A DNA stretch of 64,000 nucleotides, taken from contig NMRA01000249.1 in the NCBI GenBank assembly GCA_002633005.1, positions 196,073 through 260,072 of the forward strand, read 5' to 3'. Position 1 is the first letter of the stretch, and each line of letters begins with the position of its first letter. A program made the position numbers and the translations under genes. The DNA comes from Phoronis australis. Its lineage: Eukaryota > Phoronida > Phoronidae. The notes under the pieces are model-generated. The model ran no database searches and had not been told where the DNA came from. It was given only the letters and a program-made list of their open reading frames with translations. Below are positions 9,901 through 21,600 of this stretch, piece by piece.

Positions 9901-12900
9901 CAAATGAACACAATAGAGTCGTCCGTCCCGAGTCTGCTGTTGTATACATGTACATGTATTTATCTCGACAAGTCCTTCATTAATGTTCGTGAAATTTTGC
10001 AAACATGATTCTATCATGGATGGAACGGCTTGAGCTAATTTTCTGACGAAACCAACTAACGATTTGATCTTAGTGAAAATGTTTTTTTACATTTACATTT
10101 ACCTCTGTATCGATGGATAACTTTCATGGAGCTTGGCAGATAAACACGCTATGTGAAAATTAGAATATGTGTTCTTATTGGGAAGCAGACAGTTGACGGT
10201 GCTTTTCGGACAGCTCCGACTACTGTGGCACCTCCCAGTGGCAGTTTTGTTTTTTTTTTTTTTGCATCAACGGCTGTATCAGATCACCCCCGTTTTTGAT
10301 TGTACCTGTATAATTTAAGTTATAAATGACAAGGTAAAAAGGGCGATTTGTTTCACTCAAATCATCAAGATAAAACAAAGTGAGTATCGATATATCTGCT
10401 TTGGTATATTCGCTTATGACCCATTGCAATTCTTAAAATGTGAAACTGGTACGAAGAGGCGGGCCTCGTCCAGCGATACGCTGGCAAAGCCATTTACATA
10501 TAGACTTTGTTGAAATATCATACGCTCAGTCGAAAGATTTCCACGTCTTGGGGCTCTGTATCGTAACTCGCCAACTTGAAAATTGATCCTCACGGACTGT
10601 CCGGCACAACGGAGATATGTGTTACGAAACGATTAGAAAACCGTTCCAGTAAGATACGCTTGCAAGGAACCCCAGGAAATTGTAACTGAGCTATGTGCAC
10701 ACTGAAACTAGAACAAACTACATGCATTACTGGTGAGCTACCGTTTCTACATTTATTTTCTCCATTTTTTCAAGAAACATGTCGGCAATGACGTCCAAAC
10801 TAAAACCTGAGCCGTTGCACTTACATGTAAAACATCCAGGATGTAGATGTAACTAGTTTGATGCTATTTACAATACAAAGTCAATTGCAAAACTAATTGA
10901 GTAAACGCATATTGATTTGTGCGCGAATCTTGATGCTTCTCTTTGTAAGGCTCCACAGGTTGATGACGATATGAGAAACACGTGGTGTTAATTAATTTGC
11001 TAATTTCGAAGTGGGTATTTTCGAAATTGTGCTTGTTTTGATCAATGCATACCATGTTGTTAATAATTGATATCTTCTCAGTGAGTTTTATGGTGAGAGG
11101 ATGTTTGTGAATTGTATGACAACAGCGAAGTTATATCTTGCAGCGATGCAAAGCGCTCCCTTCCGTTGCACAAAGTGCGCTTATTCGACTAAAAGCACAT
11201 ATGTTGCGCATTTTTAAGCTTAAATGGGTTGTTTTCCCGGTTAATAATGCCGACAAATCTTCCAATAAGCGTAATTATATCCCAAACGTCTAATGGTAGA
11301 CCATAACACTCAATGTCGTTTCCTTTGAAACAAAGTACCATAATTTTGAAATTGTGACTTTTTGGACGCTGAATCAATTTTGGCCTGCAGCACTGTGCAA
11401 AGCATCGTTCAGTTTGAGTGATTTTCATTTGTTGTTTGTCGCCAAAGTACAACCGTTTCCACTGGCAGAACCAAGACTTCCCACACGAGAGTGCTTACTC
11501 TGTTAATTTTCAGGCAGGAAATAGCGTCTTACGTGAACAGTGCCATGTAGGCCTAGGAAGGGGTGTGCTCGAGAACACCAGACAACCACTAGCGTACCTT
11601 AAGAGCTAAAAACATGGAAGTTGGTCTTCAGAAATTCTGAGATTCGAGAATTAAATGTGCAATTTTCGAAAACAACGTGACGAAGAAACACGATGAATTA
11701 TGTTCTTTTTTATGCTTGTCGTTTCTTATATTAACCCTGTGAGACCGGACTTTCGGTACTTCGACTAGCACGGCTTGAAAAGAAGCCAGTAATGACTAAA
11801 GAAACTGCAGTCATGTGCCCATTAAAAATCCGAAAAAGTATTGGAAAATTCTCCTGTCAGATGTCGTCAAATGACTGGGGAATGCCGGAGCAGCTGCACA
11901 GCTAGCGGCTGGGGGTAGGGTGGAGCGTTTCGTTTGCACCTCGAGAGAAGACGGCACAAAACGATCGGTGGCTGGTAGAAATTTGATGACGACGGGCGGA
12001 GAGCGAACGTAGTGGCGACCGGGGGCGAATGTCGTGGTGACCGGCTTGGGGAGCGGCACAAAATTGCATGGCAACTACGGGAAGCCGAGTTCCTTTAGTA
12101 AATTCCCTTCGGCCACGGCCGGCGACAACACTACACGTAGATGCACTCGTCTGCGCAGTACCACAGACACATAACTCACATCCATCATTATGAGAGTCTA
12201 TGGCTTGAGCAGGATTTACATGTACTACAGTTACAGTTAGCAAGTCAATCTATACGTGGAAACACCTTGAGCATCATACTGTCTTAACTGCATTTACACC
12301 TCAACGTCATAATTTTTGTGCACGTTAGACAACTTAAGCACTTCGGTCTCTGCTGCAGTGGTCCGGAAGCAAAATTAATGTTCTATAAATTGTGCACTGT
12401 ATTTGTTCTTGCGTTTGATACGCTACCAGTAGTCACAAACATTGAGGTTTGTGGACTGTGTATAGAATCAAGAGTGGGCCGTTTACATAATTTGTAACAT
12501 TTTCTGTTTACTTGAGTAAAGATGCTAGCCTCGTCAAACATCGGAAAAGAACACCAAGGCCACTTTCCCTGATTCGTAATAAACCACATCGGCAGCATAC
12601 ATTGTATATAGGATCGGTAATGGCCTCAGTAGCTCGGTTGAAAAAGAAATCACCAAACTCCTTGAGAAACATTTGATGTTATACTATATTTATACATTTC
12701 GTACCCAACCTATTTCCAAATACATGTAAATGATTTTCTTCAACTTCATATACATGTTCTGAAAGCCAGTGAGCCATTATTAAGGGTTTCTATCGTTGTT
12801 AGATTTTAGGAGTTGTTTGATCAATCATGCGACATTATTGTCGTTTTATTTTGAGAACCCCGAAATGTGATTCTGTCTTGTTTTGGGGTTCTAAGTGTAT

Positions 12901-14620
12901 GACAAAACCGTTTCGATGTTTTTCGTTTGTAAAGGAAATAGAACCCCGTTACGGTACGATTTGTGATTGTGAAAGGCCTACATAATTTAATTTTAATTTT
13001 CAACCAAACACGGTTTTCAACAACACCGGGCACGTGACTGTCACTGTTTATTTGATGGTAGTACTAATAATGGTGGCGTGACCCTGAAATAGAACAGAAC
13101 ACTTTGCCTCAAGAAATGTATCCCAGTATGCGCCTTAAGTGCGAAATAAGAATGTGAACGCGACTTTAAACGCATACAAAGTTCGAATATACACGTCGTT
13201 GCAGGTTTATACACGTACACTGTACAGGTTTACTTTACACAAAATATCCACGTACCAAATCAAACGACAATCGACTTATGTAGATGGCTTACCAGGTAAA
13301 TGACAATAGCACTGAAAGAAAAGCAAGGCAGGTTCACTTGTCAATTAAAATATCAAAGGGCTATACAGTAACAATACTGCCATGCTTATCAATAAAATAT
13401 CTCAAGAACCCCAATTCAGAACAAAAAATTACAATTGTAAAATGTCAAGTTCATCGCGGCATTCCCTAAGTTACTCAAAATGGCTATCGCCACACCAGTA
13501 CTGAAATAGGAAAACAAACCCAGTCTGTACTTGTTGCAATAAACTAAAATAATTATCCACAACTCACCTGAGTTCACTTTAATGCTGCAATCTGTCCACA
13601 ACTTCACTGTCCAATAACGAATTGGCGAATGCACGGAATGGCGGCACGCTTTCTACCTAAACCTAAACACTGACCCAATCAAGATGTCAAACAACACCCC
13701 AGTCCTTAGGCAACTACCATACTCGTCCGGGTTACCGTCCTGGGCGCTTAAATTGGTAATCTAAAAGCAGGAGATGGGCGGTAAGCCGAGCATGGGCGGT
13801 TAAAATCGAAATTATCGAAAAGTCAGGAGTGGGTGCTTGCTGCACAAAGGACCGATTTTACCCTCAAGGAGATACATGTACACTGACATCGGGCTTCAAG
13901 CATATCAGTTAAAATGTACGTCGGAGGATTAAAGTAACGAACTTCGACGGCCTGAAGTGGAATAGCGCACACGTCAGTGGTGGCCGAGATCCCGAGCGTG
14001 ATTGGGTTTTTACGTACCTCGGTCGCTGCTCGTCATGTCTTGGAACTGAGGTGTGCCTTCAGAAGGCACGTTTCCTGAGAGAAAAGATCACGCAAGACTA
14101 CGCTAGATCGTCACGTATTGCTACGGGAAGCAGGCGACTTTGTAGAGATATGCTGCCTCTAGTTACTTCGGCAACCAAACACGTGCTAATGATTTACAGC
14201 CGCTCTTTCTTCTAAATAATTTAAGCCTAATTTTAACAATGTAACATTTTATATACATTGTATATTTCTTTCTGTGAACAGCTAACACCGATTTCCCAGA
14301 ATGTGTTCAAAGCACGAGCTCAACAATCAGATGATAGGCCTACTACTATTAGGCAATAGGGGTGGTCAGTCGGCTGCGCAAATAATGAAGCAAAAACATC
14401 GTGTAAAAAAGCAAAAACACATCCTGTAAAAGGTCAACAGGCAAATCAAGAGTTCAAAAAATTTTAGACCACGTAGATGTGGACAGAATGTTCGACTTGC
14501 GCTTTGGTTAGGCGCTTTCATTTTGGTGTCAGGAGTGAGCCATTAAAAACATGTGTTTAACAAAGACACGGAACAATGGTCAGTATCTGCTAGTATTCAA
14601 AACAATGCCTCCAAAATAAT
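6945..14620. other. Long stretch without a recognisable gene
   Basis: No frame longer than about 115 codons exists here and none shows a domain I recognise. There are several ACATGTA palindromes (for example near 9,950) and a GC-richer patch at 11,880-12,130 with opposing short frames. No tRNA-like cloverleaf or long inverted repeat was noticed. Small exons of the minus-strand WSC/TSP1 gene could still lie here. Confidence 0.3.
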
Positions 14621-14639
14621 GTCAGTGGGGCTTCCAAAA

Positions 14640-14825
14640 TCGTTGGTGATGTACCAACCGAGTGTGGTCGTGTTTTTTATATTCATGTAGGCCACAGACT
14701 TCAATTCTTGTCAAGTACCGCTTTGTTGGTTCTTCCACGGCAATGAAATACATGTACATTCGACAATTAAGTGCTGTTTCAGTAATCAGCTCATGCTGAC
14801 ACGAGTTCCGCGCCTGAGCCATAGG
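14640..14825 (-). CDS. Possible exon with F-type-lectin/discoidin-like C-terminal strand motif
   Basis: On the minus strand an acceptor-like TTTCCTATGGCTCAG precedes an open frame. It contains CRMYMYFIAVEEP and then RYLTRIEVCGL. This resembles the last strands of fucolectin (FTP) or F5/8C domains, where a G-R-Y-V-x-I...P segment is followed by L-x-L-C-E-V-E-V-Y-G. Such domains bind sugars or lipids on secreted proteins. The frame would start in phase 0, unlike the phase 1 exons of the WSC/TSP1 gene upstream on the same strand, so membership of that gene is unproven. A transposon end lies about 9 bases upstream of the acceptor. This is a weak call from motif likeness only; it may be chance. 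Confidence 0.25.
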
Positions 14826-15335
14826 AAATAACTTAGTCGGTGGGCCAGAATTTGTAGGGCCTCTAGAAAATGGTTTTTGTGAGTACTTTAGGGGGGCAAT
14901 TTTATTTTGGTGTTTTTAAATTCATTTATTAGAGTGTTTTCAAAATCTAAAAAGCTCCCACATATATAGTTGCGCATTTTTGAGAAATTTGAGTTTGAAG
15001 TTACCTAATAATCACCAAAGAGCTTAGTAAACTTATATTTGTAAAAACAACGGTTTTGGTGACTTTTTTGTAAAACAAGTAATATGGTCCCATCAGTGCC
15101 ATTGTATTGAACAATATTACACTCACATTACATGTTTTACTATTGTAGATTAATTGTAAACAGTGAAATTTAAAAAATGTAAAGAGACACCTAGTGGCGA
15201 AAATGCAAACTAAGTCTGAATGTTACNCAAATACATGACAATGATCAAAGTATGTACATTCTATGACTTAATCAACAAATAAAATTAACTTTTTAATACA
15301 AAAAAAAAAACGAAATAACAGGGTTAGAGGTCTAT

Positions 15336-15641
15336 TTAGGCTTGACTTGTCAAAGAACTATCCAATGTTATGCAGTCAGTGTTGCTGATGTTACTACAGT
15401 TGTCACAGCTGCACATTTCTGTACAGTTTGACCCAGCATTGCAGCACAAACTCAGTTTCCCAGCACACATGTTCTTTTTGCACTTGCAGCGTTCATCGTT
15501 TAGTACTGTCAATGGAGATGCGGGCATTGCCATACATTTTAAATGCAAAGCTCCACTGCCAAGGAGCCAGCTATGGTCGATTAGAGAGGGTACAGCACTG
15601 CACACTGGTGACTGGCCCGCAGGCAATGAAGGGTCAAACAC
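15336..15641 (-). pseudogene. Transposon-encoded Cys-rich (CXC-like) C-terminal segment
   Basis: The 101-codon minus-strand frame contains CKCKKNMC, then CCNAGSNCTEMCSCDNCSN, spaced like the CXC (CRC/tesmin-type) zinc-binding motif. Such motifs bind zinc and DNA in some chromatin proteins and occur at the C-terminus of proteins of uncertain function encoded by repeats in invertebrate genomes. The equivalent segment of copy 3 reads on the opposite strand near 37,980-38,150. The frame lies about 160 bases downstream of another open piece (15,803-15,994) on the same strand, so both are probably parts of one decayed protein. Function in transposition is inference. Confidence 0.5.
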
Positions 15642-15802
15642 TAAGTCCTTGTATGGAGGCGGGGAGGATTTGTGCAGACGTTTGATTCAAAATATGTTAT
15701 AATGGGCTGTGTTAATTAGAATCAGCAAGTGAATTATTGAACACTAGCCTCAATTCACTTTCGTATATCTTAGTCGGGCACAAACTACAATAGTGAGTAG
15801 CT

Positions 15803-16000
15803 TCAACAATATTTCTTAAGATTGCCTGTCCAAATAACTTCATGCACACCAGCTTTCTGAAGAACAGCTTCAAAGTCTTGCTTTAGTTTGGAAAGGCAAA
15901 TGACATCTTCATGTGTTAGAAGCTTTGATTCAATGAACTCCAAACAAAACTGTAGAAAAACATCTATGAAAACTGCGGATTCGTCACTCTTCACAGTCGT
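15803..16000 (-). pseudogene. Transposon-encoded conserved N-terminal fragment
   Basis: The minus-strand frame contains FLQFCLEFIESKLL, then a DVICLSKLKQDFEAVLQKAG stretch. The same peptide is encoded on the plus strand at about 37,590-37,770 in inverted copy 3, with several substitutions and one shift of frame. Conservation between two old copies suggests a genuine transposon protein. It lies upstream of the Cys-rich segment at 15,336-15,641. I do not recognise a named catalytic domain. Confidence 0.5.
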
Positions 16001-17755
16001 TGTCTTTCTATTTTTTATAGCATGATGATCTGTGGTACTTGGCTTCTAAGACACAAGGTCTTTATCTTTGAATTTCATGGGCTCTGGACTGAGCTGTTGC
16101 TTGCGATACAAGTCTAACTGAAAAAAAAACGAACTGTTAACACTAATTTAACATTCAACTATGAGTGAGTTGGCATGCAACTTTTTCAGATGGACTTATC
16201 AGGAACTGATCCACCACCAGCCTAACAAATTTACATGCCATCTGATCTGTCGCCTAAAAATGTTGATCGTCTAAAAATTAGATTAGATGATGCAACTGAA
16301 AATAAATCAGCTGATATACTAGTGCAGTGATTGAAATTTAATTTTTTTAAATCAGATGCTCAATCGAATTACACTTAAGGTAATCGACCTTTGACGAAAT
16401 GGACAGTGGCTACCATTGTCCTAAAATTACTACGGCGACGATGGCCACTTAGGCACTTTAGTTATCATTGCAGCTACCTAAGTAATTAATGTTTACAAGA
16501 AATTGAGAAGAGATTCCCCCTATCCTAGGACTATGGCAGGGGATGACGGCCACTTGGGCATGTGGTTTGCAACCATCTACTCTATTTAACCTTCTCAAAA
16601 ATTTTTGACTTAAAGTGTTTTAAAATCACACCCACAGTATAACGCCATATGATTATCCCTGAGCGCAAGCAGTGTCGATGTGGCAACTGAACAATGGCGT
16701 GTTCGAAAAACAGGAGTATTTGTTTAAACTGGGAACAAATGAAAACATTAACAACTTCCTCAGAGGCATCTCTCTATGCGGCACTTCTAAACTTATAGGA
16801 ACATAATTTGCCGAAAAGCATCCGGCATATGGAGTACCTATGGTATGACCACCGTCTCTACTGGGTCAGCGGTATTGTCTAAGGCCTAGGCAGCCAATGG
16901 GCTGAACAAGTTAAAAAACAACTGGTGATAATACTGAAACACACATGGAAAATACCAAGATGCACCTTTCAAAAACACGTACCTGTTTTTGAAAGCTATA
17001 CTTCTTTCTCTTTCTTCAAATATGGTCCACAATATACTTTTCCTGCTAACAAATGATGCACTCAGGTTTCAGAATGTTCCTATCTTGTTCAGGTTAATTG
17101 GGTATTTCAGATTTTGGAAGTATTATTGATTTTCTTAGGAAATCTTGGATAACATCTGTATCACTTTCAGTAACTTCAGCTTTAGTACTTCTGCTGGTGC
17201 CTTGAAACGTTGCTATGCCGTTCTATGTATTTTCAGTTTTTTGGTCTGACACTTGGTCTTCTAGTCTACAGCACTCAGGAGTATACCGTGTAGGCTATAC
17301 CAGGACATCCAGCTGTTTTCTGCACAAACGTTTGACACCTCTTCTTCTTTTTGATCTGCTGATCTACAGAGTTCCACAGTCCATCAGCTTTCGTCAGGAA
17401 GCTTTCCTAAGCTTCTTTAGGCTCTGACATCACAATTTTGTGCTGTTTGATAAACCTTGAATTATACAGGCATCACACTCCATGGGAGCAGCCATATTGA
17501 AGTAACTAAGCACAACAATACAAACTGGCTCTCTGATTGGTCAATTCAATAGAAAAGCGCCACCAAGTGGCAGGAATGTGCATCACATTTTGTGCAACAA
17601 AAACACCTTTTTTAAAAAAATGTGCAAGTGTAGACGTGGGAACTTTTTGGAATTTGATTTATAGGTATATTATTTAGCCACATAGAAAAAACTAGGTTGC
17701 CCCCCCCAAGTACTCACAAAGATGAACGCTATGAGATCTGGCCCACCGACTAACT

Positions 17756-18465
17756 GTGTCTCCTTCAGTTAAGAGAATGAGATTGCGGGTATACATAGTA
17801 ATAAGGCAAGTTCCCGGTTCCGTGAAAACTGATTGCCATTAAAAGGTAAGCGAGTTGCGCACGTTTTGGAATCTTAATTTTGCGAGACGAACATTCACAA
17901 AAGCACACTCATTTTTAAGGAGGTCTCGTCATAAAAATGGTGGGCTGTAAGACGAGCGTGGGCAGTAATCCGGACGAGTACGGTAACCAAACTCTCAAAA
18001 CTCCACCAACGCAAATGCTTACAAGCACAACCTCGTTCAGTTGAGAAGAAGTAAGATCACTGTACAAGCACAAGAAAAAAAGGATCACTATACAAACGCA
18101 AATCAAAAGATACCAGGTTTAAGCCTACAGTTAGTAAGACATTCTTTTTTCTAATGAAAAACAGAAAAGATACCACTATCACATGTATACACACGTTTGC
18201 AATCGCACATACACACACACCCACGCACGTGTGCGTGCACACACATGACCGCATGCACACGGGAACACACGCACACACACACATGCGCGCGGGAGCGTGC
18301 GCGCGCACGAATACTATAGCCTTGCACCAGAACATCGATTTACTTAATAAAGTATGTAAACCATGCTGGCCTAATCACAGTATTCAAGGCCTGTTTGCAT
18401 TCTACGAATCTTTGTACTGATGTGCAGGGTTTTTCAGCTAACGATAATATCCTAGAATAAATTAC
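17756..18465. other. Non-coding sequence, presumed 3' flank or intron of the TSP1 exon
   Basis: No supported exon is visible. The stretch contains the CA/TG tract at 18,207-18,312. Confidence 0.35.
18207..18312. repeat. CA/TG and CG/GC alternating purine-pyrimidine tract
   Basis: Roughly 105 bases of imperfect ACAC, GTGC and GCGC alternation, ending in a GTGCGCGCGCACG core. Alternating purine-pyrimidine DNA of this kind can adopt the left-handed Z form under torsion. It lies about 155 bases beyond the donor of the TSP1 exon, on the gene's downstream side. Confidence 0.75.
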
Positions 18466-18624
18466 CTGAACAGGTAAAATTGTAGCAAGCCTGCGTGATT
18501 GAAGAATTGCCGCTACAATTAAACTGTAGCCCCGAACTGCATTTTCTTGTTCTTGTCCGTATCCCTTGGCCACAACTAGTGTTGCATAGAGTCCATGAAC
18601 TCCAGTGCAACCATGTGGGTTTGG
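18466..18624 (-). CDS. Thrombospondin type 1 (TSP1) repeat exon
   Basis: The exon lies between acceptor TTTCTATGCAG and donor TTCAG/GTAATT and is 159 bases long, phase 1 at both ends. It encodes WSSWTLCNTSCGQGIRTR and then a Cys-rich half with KCSSG and CYNFTC. The W-x-x-W and C-x-x-x-CGxGxxxRxR patterns are diagnostic of a TSP1 repeat. The length of about 53 residues is normal for one complete repeat. TSP1 repeats are extracellular and bind glycosaminoglycans and other ligands. Its matching phase lets it splice after the WSC exon at 21,276-21,010, 2.4 kb upstream on the same strand. Confidence 0.82.
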
Positions 18625-21600
18625 CTGCATAGAAAAAGATCTTTTAAGTTCGAAAAGCCTGCTCCAAACCACCAAGTATCCATTTAAATTGAATACTCCA
18701 CAAACGCAGTTCTAGACATACACGCCACGGCTAAATCTTACAGAGGTTGTAAAGCGCCAATGGACATCCCCGGCGTGAGTGTGCAGTGAATGTGTAATGC
18801 TTGTATGAAGTGCTGTTACTTCTGCCACGTTTTCCTATTGTTTTGACTTGTTCCTGAATTTCCAATTTTATATTCCAGTTCCCAATATTCCGCTATTTAT
18901 TTGCCTCCGTTAACTGAAAGGCCACGCGATGGTGTCTTTCTATAACAGCGAGTAGGCCTGAGAGCACCACACCGTATGTCTTTTTGTACAAATTATCACA
19001 GTTACAGGAAACAGATGTCAGACATTCCGGGCGAACAAAGATTTACAGCCAAAACTACAACTTTCCCCTGGAGGCACTCCTTATAGGGACATTTGTAATA
19101 TGTATTGTTGCACTCGTGTGCAACAAAACTATGGGGTCAGCATTGACAGCTATTGTCGCCCGGATGATAGTATCATATGTGACGGTTGAAAAATTATGTG
19201 GAGTGAACACCGCCACAAATTTCGTCCCCCAAATATGTTGACATGTACCGGCACTGTAATATAGCTACGTGTTTGCATACGGCTGATCCAGAATCAGAAG
19301 GAGGCCCAAGGAACTGTGAGAAAGCCGCCCAAAAGTAGTAACAAGTTGAATGGGAGAACGATGCGGGAGATCGTTGGTGATGATAACCACACCTGATGCC
19401 ATTACTTTGTACAGTTGCGTTGATTCTGAAACAGGGGCCTCAGCGAGAGCTCAGGTGAGAGAAATCGTCGAAAGGGGAAATATGGTGGCCCCCAGTGGAG
19501 GACAATGTTAATTGCTGTAACGTTGTGATGGAACATATAAAAACACATTTCTTTACCAAATTAAACTGCATGCCTGTGTGGACTAATTAAGGCATGCATA
19601 CATGTACATGTAGTGTGGCTGACGAAAGTTAGATAGAATAAAATACGCCTTAAGTACCCCCAAACTTTCCTGTTTCAAAATCAACGCAACCGCAGGAAGT
19701 ACTGGCATCACGTGTGGTTATCCTCACCAAAGATCTTCCACATTGTTCTCCATATTGTATCAGGTTGTTAGAAGTACGGTCTATCACCAAAATCGCACAA
19801 CTTGCCAACGTCTCGATAACAACGTTAATTCTACCCCTCCAAAGGTTTCTGTAATTTGACCCCAATCTATTAATGTTTTTCACTTCTCGACACTCGCAAG
19901 TCCCTCACCAGAAATCGTTGAACCCGGTCAACAGTAGCATGCAGAGTACAAATTTTGGCTCATCTGTAGTGAAATTGACTAAAGTTTCTGTTTTGCAATG
20001 CATTTCATAATTTACTCTTCTTAGTACTATGGTTCATGCAGTTGAGCAGAGAGAGGGTCATCCAATAAAATTCGTCCCGTGCATTCCAAACGTCTGCACG
20101 GTACTGCCGGTCGTCCAATTTTAAAGAGGGGTCCAGTGCCAGGTTGCATGAAACAGTCCCAAATAGGGACTCAACTACATGTAAGTTCCTTAAAGGCAAA
20201 GGAAACCTTTTCTCAAGAGACGATAATGATTACACCCCAGGACGTAGCAACAGCGTGGCATGTTGACTGACTCGTAAGCAAAAGCAAACGACGACCGAAC
20301 TTATCACAACCGAGGTAGAACAATGACTGACTCGACTACTCTCACAGTCAAACTATATGAAAAGAAATTGGCGAGAAATTTTTGCCTCCCAAAACGTCAC
20401 TTCCGGAGTAGACCGCGAATAATTAATTAAATTACGAAAACCAGTAAATAAGTGAAACATGTCTGGGATAATCAACGAACCTTATTTTTGCTAAAAATGA
20501 CATGAAAGAAGGTTACCTTCGCCTTTAATCTACTGCGTATTTGTGGGATTCTGATTACACTTACAGGTATTGTCCTTTCTTATGCCGTTTCAGTTTCATT
20601 AGTAAGTCAATTTTTTGACTTTGATACAAATCGAGAGTGAACTCGACGTTGAATTCTTTGTATTAGTGGAAATAAGTAGGAATACTTTGACGCAACACAC
20701 CTAGTTTATGGACTAATCCTTAATTATTTTGACTGAATTAAGGGCCCAGTTTTTAATTTCATTATTAGAAAAATGTCATTACCCAAAAAAGTACTCATAG
20801 AGAAGATGATAGGTAAATATTACATCTGTGAATAAAGAACGAAACAAATATGCAAAACATTTATGGAACTTAGTTGAGTCCTTGCTTGGGACCGTTTCGT
20901 GCAACCGGTCACCGGTCGATACATGTCCCGGAGGAATGTTGAGGCTCATGTCATGCTCATTTCTATACAGTTAAACAAAAACAAAGAAAATCAATAAGAA
21001 ATATCTCACCAGCAAACATAACCCAGTTTCTCCACCTGCCTCCGCAGGTTTGTGCCGAATTCCCAGCACATGCAAAGCTGCACTCTGTATCATAGACTCT
21101 GCGATACATTCCGTACTCGTTTCCACAGAAGCACGCAGTCCTGTCCTGGACGGATGCGTATTTGAACCCATCATTGAAGCAGGTACTTCGGCACAATATT
21201 CGAGTGTTTGCACTTGTGTTATAGACAGGAGTCCGAAGGTCTCTCACGTCGTAATCAATGAAACAGCCGGGGACATCTTGCAATACAAAACAAAGCAACC
21301 ATGAATTGGCGACTAGCTGTTACTGTTCGATCATCCGTCGCAATACAATTTGACCACAAAAATGCGTTTCTGGAATAGTGTCATGTAGATTACATGACTT
21401 TTCACAGAGTAAGACTGTTAGAGTGGCATATTGGACAATGGCTTCTTGTTCAAACTTCCACCAGGTGCTTCTAAGAATGGGAAACTACAACGTTTTCAAA
21501 TCCTGGATATAGCGGCTATTGACCTCACAACACCTTGGAAATGGGAAGACTCTGGTGGAAATGATTGCTCTCATGGACATTTTGCCCAGGAACAGCTGAT

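Larger units (their letters stand above)
14834..17752 (+). mobile_element. DNA transposon, TAGTCGGTGGGCC family, copy 1 (most complete)
   Basis: The ends are inverted: TAGTCGGTGGGCCAGA at 14,834, and CTGGCCCACCGACTA closing at 17,752. ACT flanks both sides (14,831-14,833 and 17,753-17,755), a 3-bp target duplication. The element is 2,919 bp and closely resembles copy 2 at 33,141-35,152. The interior carries minus-strand protein remnants (15,336-16,000), including a Cys-rich CXC-like motif. A plus-strand segment near 16,705-16,860 recurs in copy 3 and in the 45.1-kb element. No standard DDE transposase was recognised. A 3-bp duplication occurs in PIF/Harbinger and CACTA groups, but these ends fit neither consensus cleanly, so the superfamily is left open. 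One ambiguous base lies at 15,227. Confidence 0.85.
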
